A stretch of 64,000 nt of DNA from Prinia subflava (lineage: Eukaryota > Chordata > Aves > Passeriformes > Cisticolidae), in the NCBI RefSeq assembly GCF_021018805.1, contig NC_086250.1:65545322-65609321 (forward strand). Reading direction: 5' to 3'. Below are positions 11,983 through 24,915 of this stretch, piece by piece. Every line of letters begins with the position of its first letter. The stretch's first letter is position 1. A program made the translations under genes and the position numbers. The notes beneath the pieces are model-generated. The model was not told the DNA's origin. It saw nothing but the letters and a program-made list of their open reading frames with translations, and ran no database searches.

Positions 11983-14810
11983 TAATTTCAGGATGGTTTA
12001 TGTTGGAGTTGGATGAAGGCCAATAGCTACAAAATGGAAGACAGACAAATGTGCTATGCTGAGCAATGGAGTAGCTCTGATCAGTAATCCAGATATCTCC
12101 CCTGATTGCTTAAGATCAAATCTTGATAAAAACAAGGTTGCTTCTGCTCAGCTCTGATGTGGTTCCAGATGGAAGTTAAAGAACTCAGCACATTTTTTAT
12201 TTCAGGGGGAAAAAAAAGAAATAAAAACCAGGACAACTGATCCTCCCTAGGAAAATCCAGGACAAAATCATTCTTTCCAGAAAAAATAGGATTCAGTTTC
12301 CAAAGTTGTGGTTTAATCTATTTCTCTTTTTCACCATGGCTGTATCATGTTCACCCACCAAGATGTAACATTACTGGCACTAAACAGTGTTCTTTATAAA
12401 GCCTGTGGGACATGCTAGGTATAAATTTCAGTCAGTCATATAAAAACTTCTGTGACAGCCATAGTCTGCTTAACCAGACTTCCCAGAGTGCCTAACAGCT
12501 GAGTGAGGTGCAAATGTGTGCATGGAGCTTAGCCTTAGAGATTATACTGTTGATCGACAGTGGTGAAAGACAAGTGTGATCAAATGAGACTCTCTACTAT
12601 CCCAGTGATTTAACCCTTTTAATTCTTGCCTCTGAGCTGTAGTTGTCTTGAATATTCTTTTTTTATGTGGCTACTGGCAGCTGATGCTCTTCCATTTTTA
12701 TTATTAGTGTTGCTATTCTTCTCTTTCTTACAGCTATGGCACTTACTGGCACTATTTTGTAGACAACACACTTATAAATGTTTCTAATACTGTTATATGA
12801 AAATCAGAACAAGTACCAAATACTCAAGGATGTTTTGAAACTGAGGGTTGATTCAGTCTCCACATTGTGAGTTCCAACTGATGTTTAGGACATATTTATT
12901 TTGTAATCACAATAGATGTAGCTTTAATTTGGCTGTTTGCTATAGTGATAGGTGTTAGAGTGCAGTGAATAGATAGCAGTGCTGTTGAGACTGTAATGGG
13001 CACCATTCTGGTGACAACAGTTTGGGAAAGTTCCCCCTAGAATCCCAGGCTTTCTGACCATGGAGGCACATTCAACTCATGTGATATGATGACAAGAACA
13101 GGTTGGATTTATTTTACTGGTAAGGCTGGGACAACCAAATGCAGGATTACTCCCCAAAGAATGTATTCACATCCAGTCCAGACATAATTCAATTATCTCA
13201 GAAGCTTGGTTGTTCCTCACAGAATACCCCTTGAACCACCTATGAAAGCCAGCCCTTCTCCTAGTACTGTTTGCTGTTTTCTTGAACTTCTTACATTGTT
13301 ATCTGATAAGTCAAGAAGTGTCTCATGTCACTGAGAAACATTGAGAAATTTGCTTTGCTTAGTTCTGTGAACATCATTCCAGGCCAGGGTCAGCCCCACA
13401 GCCCATCCAGCTGCCTGTAGCTTTAACAATAACCACTGATAACAGACAGCTCTCTGGACTTCTGTGTCAGCATTATACATCCATCAGGGTTCACATGGCA
13501 ACCCAGCCACTTCCATTAGCTGATAAAATGAGTATAAATAAAACAATCCATAATAATTAATGGATCTGCTGTTTTCACATTGACAATTAGTTCAATGTCA
13601 CACAAGGATGGATAAACAAGGGTGAGAGAATTTCAGCTTGTAGCAAAGTCATTCCAAATCTGCCTTGGAACAATGCCCAGTTCCCTAAACGATGCCCGTA
13701 TCTGGTAACACCACTCTTCTACTGAGCAGGAGTTTGGTCCAAAATTCCCAAACCCTCTCCCTCATGAAACCACAGGGGTGTGAGACTACCTCCCTCCATG
13801 CAAGCATGTTCTAAGTACTCCAGGTGAAAAAGATCCTTTCAACTCACCCACAGGACTCTTCTAGTGTGAGAGATATTCCCTGCTGCTCCTTTTATCTTTA
13901 ACTCCCTTCTAATGCACTTCCAAATGTACTTTCCTGTATTTCAGCAAACAAGAATTCTTTCCCCCTTGTGTTTATGTATTTATGCTGTATGTGCATGGAT
14001 TTAATTTCTAAAGCAAGCCAACAAAAGCACAACACTCCTTAATCAACATCTGGCCTCATATATTTTCCTTCACATCTGCAAAGTCCTTTCCAATTTGTCT
14101 GCATCCCTTTGACTGGTCCCTGTGCTGCAGTGTGATCACTTATGTTCAAGGAGGCACAACAGGATGTTCCCAGACAGACCAATATCACATCCACCTTAGC
14201 CTTCATGCTGTGCTATGAATTCCTATCTGATTCAAACACCTTTGAAATGTACTATTTCATTATTCTTTCTTTACAAGTGATGGAGGTGTCTGATTAATTT
14301 TCCCTTTGTGCATTAGAATTCATGTCTAACTGAACTTTATTTTATTATTTCCTGACAGATATTTCTAATTTCTCAAAATATTTTCCTTCTATTTCTCAAC
14401 TTTTTTACTGCTTTTTGCTTTTAATTATTCTACTGTAGAACACAATAATAGGTTTATTATTGTCACTGGGCGTTTTTCAGAAAATTAATGAAGGTTTGAA
14501 AAAAACCTAACAGAAATTATAAAATAAAACTCAGCAGTACATGCAAGACAATTCTGCTAACTCGTATTCCCTAAAATAGAACACCATTTTATAGTTTAAT
14601 AAATCCTCCATTCTTATAGAGAAACAAGTATTTCTCCTGTTTTAACTGTTGGTAATTATCCATTTCTTTATGGAATTTTCTTTCTAGTAGGAAATTAGGG
14701 CAGTGATGTGCAGTATTTCCAATGATCAATATTGTCAATATTGAATTGACAGGAGCTGAATAGCAGCAGCATCTAAGACCAAAAAGTGACACCCTAAATA
14801 TTATATCTGA
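11978..14810. other. Non-coding stretch
   Basis: AT-rich DNA with no recognised repeat family or long open frame. I looked for CR1 ends and LTR-like borders and found none that I trust. Confidence 0.5.
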
Positions 14811-14961
14811 CATAGAATCATGGAATGGTTTGGGATGGAAGGGAACTTAAAGGTCATCTAGTTCCCTCACTCTGTCTTCATACTAGAGGTGCTCCACTAC
14901 TCTGATCATCTACATGACTTCCTCTGGACTTGCTCCAGCAAGTCCATGTCCTGCTTTTGTA
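14811..14961 (-). mobile_element. CR1 LINE 3' end, minus strand, 5'-truncated
   Basis: Starting at 14811, the plus strand reads as the reverse complement of an avian CR1 3' terminus: ATAGAATCATGGAATGGTTT, then a GGATGGAAGGGA block and ATCTAGTTCC. After an internal deletion, a second CR1 block follows at about 14922-14955 (CTCTGGACTTGCTCCAGCA and GTCCATGTCCT). In full-length CR1 this block lies several hundred bases further into the 3' UTR. The element's 3' end is therefore on the left and its truncated 5' side on the right. Non-coding relic. Confidence 0.9.
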
Positions 14962-14963
14962 TT

Positions 14964-15115
14964 TAAAACAAAACAAAAGAAAACAAACACAAAAAACCCA
15001 AATCAAAGTAAAGCCAACAACAACAAACAACCAAACCAACCAACCAACCAAAACAAAAACCCCAAACCAAACAAAATTAAAACAAATTATCAAGTAAATA
15101 AACAAAACCCCAAAC
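14964..15115 (+). repeat. A/C-rich low-complexity tract with (CCAA)n core
   Basis: About 150 bases built almost only of A and C with very few G or T. It includes (CAA)n and a pure CCAA run near 15031-15050. It directly abuts the truncated side of the CR1 copy. A spurious open frame of 83 codons on the minus strand and one of 70 on the plus strand come entirely from this composition. Confidence 0.9.
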
Positions 15116-15867
15116 TGGTACCATGACAAGAGCAGTGCAGATCTTTCATAAAGAGAAAGCGTTGCAGAGTAACATCATCTGAGGTCCCAGCTGATGGTTG
15201 GTTATTTTGCCATTAGAAAGAGTGTCACACCATAAAGAGCTGTGTGACCAACAGATGGAATTGTGAAGCTGGTAATACCCCTTACATGCTATGTGGGTTT
15301 TCCTTACTATTTGAAACTATATACTTACTGTATTTTCCTATATAAAATTGTGGTTTCATATTCTCAGAACTCCTGCACACTTGCAGTGGGAGAAGAACAC
15401 CTGTAAGAGGTTAAATTATTAAATTCCTAAATGTTGCTGTTTTAGGTGGGGGACCAAGCCACCACTTATATTTATTTTAGAGGGAGTCCCCTAGACATGT
15501 TATTGAACCCAGTCCTGGTTACTGCCACTAACACCTGGCAGGAGGGCTGCATGTGCAACAAAAGTAAATTACAAAATTCCAGCACTTTATTTCTTCATTC
15601 TTACGTGTATAAATGGACACTTCCAGCTCCTGCTGAAATTGGTAGAAGTTGTGCCTATAACCTGTAACACAGTTTGGTCCTTTAACTAGAAACCTTCTGA
15701 AAACATTTCTTTAGGAAATGTCAACTTGCTAACACAACAGAATTTGCCAGGATAGAGTCAATGTCAAACTGTCTTTCATAAAGGCTCAACCATCTTTCCT
15801 GCTTGACAGCAGTGAAAGTGCTATGTTAAAGGCCATTCCATTTTCCTCTTTGAAGCATATAAGGATT

Positions 15868-15926
15868 TATGTATACATATTTATACGTGTACATGTGTGT
15901 GTATATATGTATATATACTCATATAC
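15868..15926 (+). repeat. Imperfect TATA/TGTG dinucleotide-rich patch
   Basis: Alternating purine-pyrimidine sequence made of TATAC, GTGTA, TGTGTG and TATATA words over about 60 bases. This is a decayed compound microsatellite. Confidence 0.75.
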
Positions 15927-17832
15927 AGCACATGGTTGGGGGTTTTTGGTTTTTTTGCCTCCTATATCTTTCAAGTATCACTGTAGTAAAATACTCAGTA
16001 CTGTTAATATTATAGAGTCTGTAAATCTCTGCTTTTCTGGAGACATTCAGAATCTGGGATCCTGACTCAGTACACAGGACCTGGAATATTTGTACCTGTG
16101 CCTGAACTCAAAGCTCCTGTCTCAGTAAGCTGAAGGCAGTTGCCTGATGCATTTTCTTTTGGAAAATGAAGACCCAAATATTTACAAACTCACTAATTAA
16201 CATATTTTAGAATGACATAAAGATACAGTAAGAAACAGGCTGATTTAATTCCAACCTTAAGAAATAGTTTTACCTGTGAAATTTATGTAAATCTATGACA
16301 ATCTGAAATTATCTGACCATAGTAAAAGCCAAATGACAATTCAGAAGAAAGACTTGATCAACCCCTAATTGAATCAACACATACAGAAAGCTAATATAGA
16401 AACTACTCATTGTTCCAAAATCTACTGGTTTCATTAGTGGTTTACCTCATTCGCTTTTTACTTATTGCTAAAGATCACAATTAGAACCATATTTGCTTAT
16501 TTTGCTACTGCTTTTATCCCTGTTCATATTATGAAACTGAGACAAGAGTGCTTTATTTATTTTAGGGAACTTTCTTTCAGTCCACATGGTGTGAATTATT
16601 AACAATCTTTACTTATTTTTACTACAAACTCATAACTGTACAAACTTGGGTCCAATCTACCACAAACATCATTAAAAGAGTCACATACAGGCCCTGTGTA
16701 TAGGTGGATTTTCAGAGTAATTCCTCATGTCTTACAGGTATATTTGTCTGAAGGACAGTACAAAATGGATCTAAAAAGACAAATATTTAGAACTGCAGGC
16801 TGATTGTATGTGGAGTAGTTTATTCTATAGCAATAGAGTGAAGAGCATCTGGATTCAGATTTTCATGGTTGTTTTGATTCCACTTATTGATTGAAGCTTC
16901 TTTCTGTTCCCTATTCATGTAAATTACAGTGCAATGGGTCAAAATAACAAGGCACACTTTGGAGTTGTGCTAATACATCTGCAAATTTAAACAGAAACAG
17001 ATGGGAAGATAATTTTGAAGCTTACTAACCAGTCAGATACAAGATATCCTACCACCATCGGTCTTTGCAGTGTAACATCAGGCAAATAGCACTGATATGC
17101 CCTTTATACACGCACAAGTTATAGGAGCTGTGTCCATGTCTCCCCATGTGTCATGCTGGAAATCCCTTTTATGCCATGTAATTGAAAATAATGAGGCTAA
17201 ATGAAATACAGTAGCTTTAAGAGTGAAGAGAGGTAGGAACTCCTGGGGTTTGTAAGTTGTTCAACACAGAGTAAATGCCTGAATTAGCATTTCAGAAATT
17301 ACAAGACATCAAAGAGCTTTTAAAACAAAACCATACCTGTGCACTGCAAGTGCAAATGATTTTTCAAATGTTTAGGTAATGATCTGCATTCCTGTAGAGG
17401 TTTCATAAGTGTTTAACTTTAGAAACTATCAATACATCTCATCAAAACATCTTTAGGCCTGTATGTAGTATATTATAATGCAACATGGCCATGTGCACCT
17501 AAATTCCTGAATTTATTCTTGTGTGTGGCTTGAATAATAAAAATTTTAGTTTTATCAGGCAGAGGTTTCAATAAAACCTGAAATATCATGATTGTTATGA
17601 ACCTTCACAAATTGTTTACTATTATTACTTCCTGAATTGTGGAATTTCAAACATCTTTGTAAGGTTAACATCAAATAGATGTAAGCAAACATATAGAAAA
17701 GTAGTTCTTGTAAGAAAAAAGTGCACTTTTACTGTAAGAATAAGCAAGTCTTATTTACGACTAATTCTTCTCTTAATCCTTGAGGAACAGTTTTTAGAAG
17801 CATTGTAGGAAAAGGATAAATGGTGAAAGAAT

Positions 17833-17862
17833 GTTGTGGGTTTTGGTTTGGGGTTTTTTTTA
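17833..17862 (+). repeat. Short G/T-only tract
   Basis: A T-rich run with GGG and GGGG insertions. It is similar in composition to the longer tract at 29201-29310. Confidence 0.7.
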
Positions 17863-18982
17863 ACTAGTTTTAAATAACTTTTTTTAAAACAAAAAATACC
17901 AAAAATTGGATTTTGTTTTGTAAATAAAACCAATTTTATTGTTATATGGGAAAAAAAATCTATTTACTACAAAATGTCATTCATGAAAATCAGGCAGGGT
18001 TCTACTGCCTTGAGTAGGTCTGTACTATGTAACTATGTTCATGTAAACTTATGCAGAATTTACAGCCAAGAGAGAGAAATAGATTCTTCAAGGGCCTGAA
18101 TCATTTGCAGTGTAATTTACTCAAATTTCCTCTTCAAAGAGCCATTTCTGTCTATTGATTGAGGAATCATTGAGACTTTAAATAAATAATAATTTAAAAT
18201 TGCAGTTAACAATCTCACTGTAAATGTCTTCAGTCAATGTAACTCCCAATATGAATAAAAACATAAGGAAAACAGTTTCCTAGAAATTAATACACAAAAC
18301 CAGAAAACAAATTTGAAATATTCATTTGTCTTTATTAGAATATTTTTTGTCTGACATTATAATAAAAAAATATATTGCAGGGAAGATTTACATGCTATAT
18401 TATTTTTACATTTACAGTGATGGACTGATGTTATCTCAAGAATACAATTTTTTAAAAAATCTGATTGCTTATTATACTAGAGGCAAAGTCTTCAAACATA
18501 TAATTTCATTTCATGTATTATTTGTAAAAACGTTTTGAATAGTTCATTAAAAAATATTAAAAAAAAACTTACAGTATTACTTCTTTTGTAATTCTCCACC
18601 AAAAAAATCCTATTTTCCTGGTGATGAGAAATTGAATATCTTAATGTTCATATGGTCATGGTTAAAACTACTCCTTCAGAAGAACTGAAGTGATATGATT
18701 ACAGCACAGATCAGCCTAGTGTATTTATGGTTTAAGGTTGTATTGACTTTATAAATTTGCTGTTTTAAAAGCTTTAACTCCAGAATTTGTACACCAGCAA
18801 AAACCCCTGAAATTCCTGTCTTCAATATTAAAGGCTGTCTTGTCACACCTTTACTAGAAATGACATTATGGCAACTGACTTAAAAATTTCATACCTTCAT
18901 ACTTCTGGCCTATAAAGCAAAGAATCAGAAAGAGGAGAATTAACACTGAGATTATCAGATTTTAAATTTTCATTTTTAGAAA

Positions 18983-18985
<3 letters not shown>

Positions 18986-19033
<48 letters not shown>
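18986..19033 (+). repeat. T48 homopolymer
   Basis: Forty-eight consecutive T followed by ACAGGGAAC. On the minus strand this is an A48 run. No LINE, SINE or processed gene body was recognised on the side where a minus-strand retrocopy would lie (right of 19033). The T run plus ACAG looks like a splice acceptor, but no supporting exon was found. Confidence 0.95.
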
Positions 19034-19036
<3 letters not shown>

Positions 19037-22000
19037 GGGAACTTAGGCAAATCTTTCTTTTTCTGTTCAAAATGGGGAATCTGAAGTGACATCTGTGTAA
19101 AACACTTGTAATACCAGCAAATACTACATTAAATCAGGAAAGTAAGTGAACATAAGGAGCAGTGTGTCTACTGAACACTGCGCATCACTGACTGCCAATT
19201 CTTCTGTTCAGCAGTTGGTCGAGGCTTCTCCAGAATGATACAGAAATGACTGGTGTATAAAACACAGACAAACCCCCTGAGGATATTTTAGCTCGCACAG
19301 GAAGATGATCATGGCTTACAGAAAGGGTTTTCACAGCTGATAAAAAAGCTATTGAAGATTTCATGAAAATGCTACACCCCACGTGCTGAACTGGGTAAAA
19401 ATTTTCATTGAAGATCATCTACACTCCAGTCACCCCAGGGTGTTGTAGCTGGTCCCTGTGACCAGGAGCTCTTTCTGGGGATAGATCACAGATCACTCTT
19501 CAGCCGTGTCTTGGACCCAAACTGCTTGAACAATTGCACATAATCATATGTAATTATTTTAAGCTAGTGACAGTCACTCAGATTCTGCCTATTCAAACTA
19601 AAAAATCCATATAAAATTATTTCTTGTGCACTCTCATCCTGTATAGATTCCTCTCCTGAGATTTGAGAGCACCCAAAATATTGCTTGTCAGTAGTGTTGG
19701 ATGATGGCAAGTAAAAGATATTCCAAGAATCATATGAATATAAATGGTATGAGAGTGTGATTTAGAATTCATACTTCAAATCTTTCCAAGTGCTGCAATT
19801 CCTTTGGGTACATTTATGCAACACCTAAGCAGAGTTTCAGTCTAAGCTGTATATGCTCTTTGTTCTTTTCAAGTATGATTCGATACAAAAGCTCCACTAA
19901 AATCAAAGAAACAGAAGACAAAAAATAAATTTATAGAAACATAAGAAAAGAGAGAAATAAATAGCTCTGTAAGCAGATAGATTAAAAGCAGAATGAAAAT
20001 GTAATTAAAAACATCACTGCAGAGTGTTGAGACAATTTACTTGGTTGCAATTTTTGCCCATTTATTGAAAGAAATTATTACATTTTACCAGTCAGATTAG
20101 TCTATTAACTTTAATTGGAGATATATGAATTACAATCTCAAAGTCCAATTGAGTGCAAATTTCTGGATTCTATAGAGTCTGGGGAAAAGACCATACATGA
20201 ATGGAATTTTTAGACCAAACGACTTCTTTAACAACAAAATATGAGCTTCACATGAACATTTTTTCCCTAGCAGGACAATAGACTTCTTGGCACGAAAAAG
20301 GTGATGAAATGGAATGAGAAATCCAAGACTGAAAACATGCAAAGTGTTTTGAAACAATTTAAGAATATGAATTTGCCAGTTATTCGGGAACACATTTTTG
20401 TCATTGAAGTCCTGGAGCTAGAATTAGAGATCTAAATTAATTTCTAGCTCTTTCATAGAGCAGCTAGTGAGAAACGTTTTTGATTAACATTTAAACAACA
20501 ACTAAATGACCTGACTGTCACACTACTACTCTAATGTTCATCAAGGACTTCAGTTTTTAAATATCTGTGTCCCACTGACCTTTAGATTTTAGAAATTTAA
20601 CATTTGAATTACATTGATAAAGGAATACATGGTCTAGAGAAGGTGAAGAAGATTTCTTTTGCCTTCTATGTGAAAGGAGCACAATACTTAAAATGTTAAT
20701 TTTGTCCTTCCCCTTAAAAGAAAGCGAGCAGTTCATAAAAACTAAACATCTCCAGTTACAATCCATCCCTGTTTCCTCCTTTGTCAGCAGTTTCTGTGAC
20801 AGTGAAGTCTAGAAAATAGAACTCAAATTAATTACACAGTTGTAAATAAAGCTGGAAGGACAATGTTCTCTTTGAAAGGATTATGTGATCAGAGCTAACA
20901 CACAATTTACCCCATCAGGATAGAAATTTCCTCTGGCCAAACAGCAGATTTTCTGTTTTCAAAGCAGAAGAAACCTCTGCATGACTATCAAATGGACCAC
21001 CATTTAGATTTCTCCTTTCTTTTGGAACAGCAAATATTCCTATAGGAATGGTCCCTCAGGATGACTTTTAGGTGTTTTGGAACATGCAGTGCAGGCCAGT
21101 GTCTGTCACCCATCACTGCTGCTGTCGTTCAGGAGAAGCAAAGCAAGGGTCATGCAGCTCCAAGTAAATATCCACCCCTGAGTTTGTCACTTCAGGGTCA
21201 CTTCACTGTCCATGAGGAGAAGCAGAAACATTGAGGCAATGATTCATCTCATCCCAAACAAGATATCCAACAATAAATTATGTGATCTGCACTGTAAATG
21301 GGGTTTTTTGACATCTAAGGTTGAATAAGGCCACATCACAGACAGTGGTTAATGTAACCATGATAAAATTCTAGGATGTTGCCACCAATTTTCTGATACT
21401 AAAGACTCTATTGCTAGCAGGAAATAGTGTAAACTGAGTGATTCAGTTCCTTGACCCATGGGCTGACTTGTTTGCCAGTTTGTTTGGGCCCTATTTTAAG
21501 CAAGTGTTCACATATATAATTGTACCACATGCAAACAAGCCAGAGAAATCATTCTTCTGTCAGGGTAATTATGTCACTTAGGAAGGACAGAATATTTTCC
21601 CTATTTAACTGAGTTTAATTTTCATTCCATCTCAATTTAATTTCTATTATTTTCTAACCAGAATATAAAGTACATGTAATTCTTCAGCTAAGTGTTATTA
21701 TGGATAAAATAGTAGCTTTAAAAGCATAGGAGCATTTGATTCAAAGCTCAGTAAGGAGAGAAGACAACTTTCCATAAAACTAAACAGAGCTTTGATCAGG
21801 TTGATACAATTACTGCATGAGTGGAACACATTTCACAGAGGACATGAGAAAAGAGATTGGAACATCATCCTTTGCTTGTTTAGAAAAGGAAGATATGGAT
21901 GACAGAATGTCTTGATTTTCTTTGTTACCCCATGCTCTTAGGCTTGAATTGGGTATGTCACTTTTTAATGTCTCTAAGCATTTTAGAAATCCAGCAAACC

Positions 22001-24628
22001 TATTTCATATATTTCCCTAAATCCAGTTCAGGACTTCACAATAAATGTCATTATTACTACAAAATTCTCTTAATTACTTTTGGCATATACCCCCCCAAAA
22101 AAAAATAAAAAGGAAAAAAAGAAATCTCCTGGCATCTTTAATAATTCCCATTTGAATAAAACACTGAAAAGCATAAGTAATATAATCCAGAGCATTGGGT
22201 AATCCCAGAGTAAGTATACTTGGACTTTCAGTAGTTATTGCAAGCCGTGAAATATTCCAGCTTTTCTCAGAGTCTTCTTGAAACTGGGTCTGTCCTTGAG
22301 GTGTCAGATTAACACTCCACTGAGAAGACAAATTGTTCATGGGCATACTGGACATATGAGAGCCATTAGACAGTGTGATCTACATTCTTGAAAAATGAAA
22401 AATTCTAGGCAACATTACATTTTATAAATGCAAGATGTTTATTATTACTGCACTAGCAATAAATGTTTAGAAACTGGAGAGGGTTCACAATGATTCTGAC
22501 TAGGAACATATGAGCATGGAGCCATTGAATTCTGGCATGAAATAAAAGGTCTGGAAGCTATTATGCATTTAGCCCTCTATGAGTATTTAATTATATCAAT
22601 AGGAGAACACAATTTCTGTTGCGTGCTTTGTGATGAATGTCTTCATTTATTCGTGTTACAATGAATGATAGATGAGTTCAAGCCAGATGTGGGAACTCAT
22701 TTGCAATTTGCTTAAACTATTTTAGTGAAATTTCTTCTGAACTTCACAGGACACCTCACTGAATGTCATGGGAATTAATCTAGTATATAAAATTTGATTT
22801 CTTCTTGAGAAGTGAATTTGGGTTTTCTGGATTTTATGCAGGTAAGTGGTAATAAACATCAAATGTAATGCAGTTAACTGCTTTAAAGACAGTAATACAG
22901 TCTTTAATGAGAAAAATGGATTTCAGCTTCAGAGTGTCTCATCCAACCTGTCATATGAAAGGAAGTAGCTGTTAAGCAGTTTAGTAGTACTCAGGTTAGC
23001 TTAGTAGATGATTCTGCCAAAATAACTTATTCTAGGTAGGGGAAAAAATTCCTTGATCACAAATGAAATATCTCCAAGGCTCTTATCATTTAAAGGTTTT
23101 TGAAAAGCATAACGACACAGAAATTACCAGTCTATTTCTTGAATTTCAGTCCAATAGGTTTTTTAATAGCTTATATTTCCAGTGATAAAGTGAAAACATA
23201 CTTCAGTTGTTGGTGTGAAGGCATGTTCACTAGGCTAGAAAGCAAAAACATGACTAAGGAATGTATGGTTAAGAACCCATAAAACATAAAGGATGAATTG
23301 AGTCATGCAGACCTGCTGATAGTTTGGCTTTTTTTTTTTAAACATATTGATAAAATCATTAAAGTTTAACCTGTTTTTATATTTTACTTATCTTTACACA
23401 GCAGCTATGTCCATCCATCCATTTTTATTGTTTTAGAATATTTATCCATCCCTTCACTTGACTACTCTTTCACTGTTGCCTCTATTTGTAAAAGCAATCA
23501 CAAGACAAGTTAGCTCATTAATCCAGCACACTCACCTGGTGTGCACATTTGCCATTTCAAATTGTACTTCTCTCAGGAGACAGAAAGATAAACAGATATT
23601 ATTGCATTGGAGATCAGAAGAAATTTTCTTATGATGTGTTGTTATCAAACCTTTGATAGTCAAGTGCATCCAGCTAAAGGAAAGAAAAAGAATCACTAAG
23701 ATGAAATTTTAACCATTTTTACTATTTATTTATGTGGTTTTGCATCTTAAATTTTTATTGTATTTTTATCTACCACCTATCCCAACCTGAAAAACAGGTA
23801 ATTTGAAAAGATTTTCAGAGAGCTGCAATTTTAACAGAGCATACAACTTATCTATTAAATTAAAATTAACATTCTGAAATGACCACTGCACTTGGTGCTT
23901 TCCAACCTCAGTGACCCAGTTTAGAGAAGTGGATCCAGGCTGCATCAGTGTTTCAAAGACTAATTCTAAGTACCTAAGTTAGGAACATGCACCTCTCTAG
24001 GTATTATACATGCAGGTCAGATACTCAGATACTCAAATATTGTTCATAAAATCTGATGATAAAACTTGCAATATGCTTCTGATTATCACTTCTGCACTTA
24101 CTTTTTTTTTACCCTACTATCCCTGTCTTTCTATGCAATTTCTCATTTAATTCTGCCTTATCCAGAAATCATGGTGTCTTTAAACAACATATGTATCTGA
24201 CAGAATCGTGTGATAAAATGCATTGCCTTGCACTGTATTACTTATAATAATCTATAATAATGATATATATGTATATAAAAAAGTAATTCCTTCCTAAAAA
24301 TCTTATATTCCTCAAAGGCAATATAAGGTTATATTATGGGCATGTTGACTCCAGGAGAATCTTTCAACAATGTATACCAAAATATCTTGTCTTTTTAATG
24401 AATGATTATTGCTTAACATCATAGGTTATGATGAGGGGTTGTTGGGGATAGTCTGTGTGTGTGTGTTCCTCATGATGGTGATCCTTTAACCCAAATAGAA
24501 GTGTATTATGGTCTGTCCTAATATTTCGTTCCACAAATTTTTCCAGTTTGCTATTTGGGAAAATTTTCTGCTGCAGAAGTCTGTGTCTTGCATTTGGTTT
24601 GTGGCTGTGAACTGCAAGGTAACATTTT
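19034..24628. other. Non-coding stretch
   Basis: AT-rich DNA without recognised repeats. Open frames reach 93 codons and none is recognisable. Short CCAT and T runs near 23330-23425 are trivial. Confidence 0.5.
24453..24467 (+). repeat. Short (TG)n
   Basis: About seven TG units. Minor microsatellite. Confidence 0.8.
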
Positions 24629-24915
24629 CATAGAATCATAGAATGCTTTAGGTTGGAAAAGAACCTAAAGATCATCTGGTTCCAGCCTCCCTGCCATGGG
24701 CAGGGACACCTTCCACTAGACCAGGTTGCTCAAAGTTCCATCCAACCTGTCCTTGAGTAACTTCAAGGATGGGGCATCCACAGCTTCTCTGGGCAGCTGT
24801 TCCAGTGTCCCACCACCCTAACAGAGAAAAATTTCTGTATAATATCCAGTCTAAACATTCTTTCTTTCAGTTTAAAGGAAGCCCCAAGTTCTATGAGCAC
24901 ACAACACCCCAGTCA
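24629..24915 (-). mobile_element. CR1 LINE 3' UTR and 3' end, minus strand
   Basis: This is the clearest CR1 terminus in the window. The plus strand starts with CATAGAATCATAGAATG, the reverse complement of the CR1 terminal octamer repeats. It continues through GGTTGGAAAAGAACCT, CTGCCATGGGCAGGGACACC, TTCCACTAGACCAGGTTGCT, GATGGGGCATCCACAG and CTTCTCTGGGCAGC, and then a more diverged block ending near 24915. It is 5'-truncated with no coding sequence. The high match to the remembered avian consensus suggests a relatively young CR1 subfamily. Confidence 0.96.

Larger units (their letters stand above)
15116..18985. other. Non-coding stretch with small repeats
   Basis: Very AT-rich. It holds a TA/TG-rich patch (15868-15926) and a G/T run (17833-17862). 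Open frames up to 80 codons are unrecognised. Confidence 0.5.

Noticed and set aside
14878..15129. Overlapping plus and minus open frames rich in Asn/Lys/Pro/Gln or Phe/Val/Trp
   Set aside because: Entirely produced by the A/C-rich tract next to the CR1 copy.
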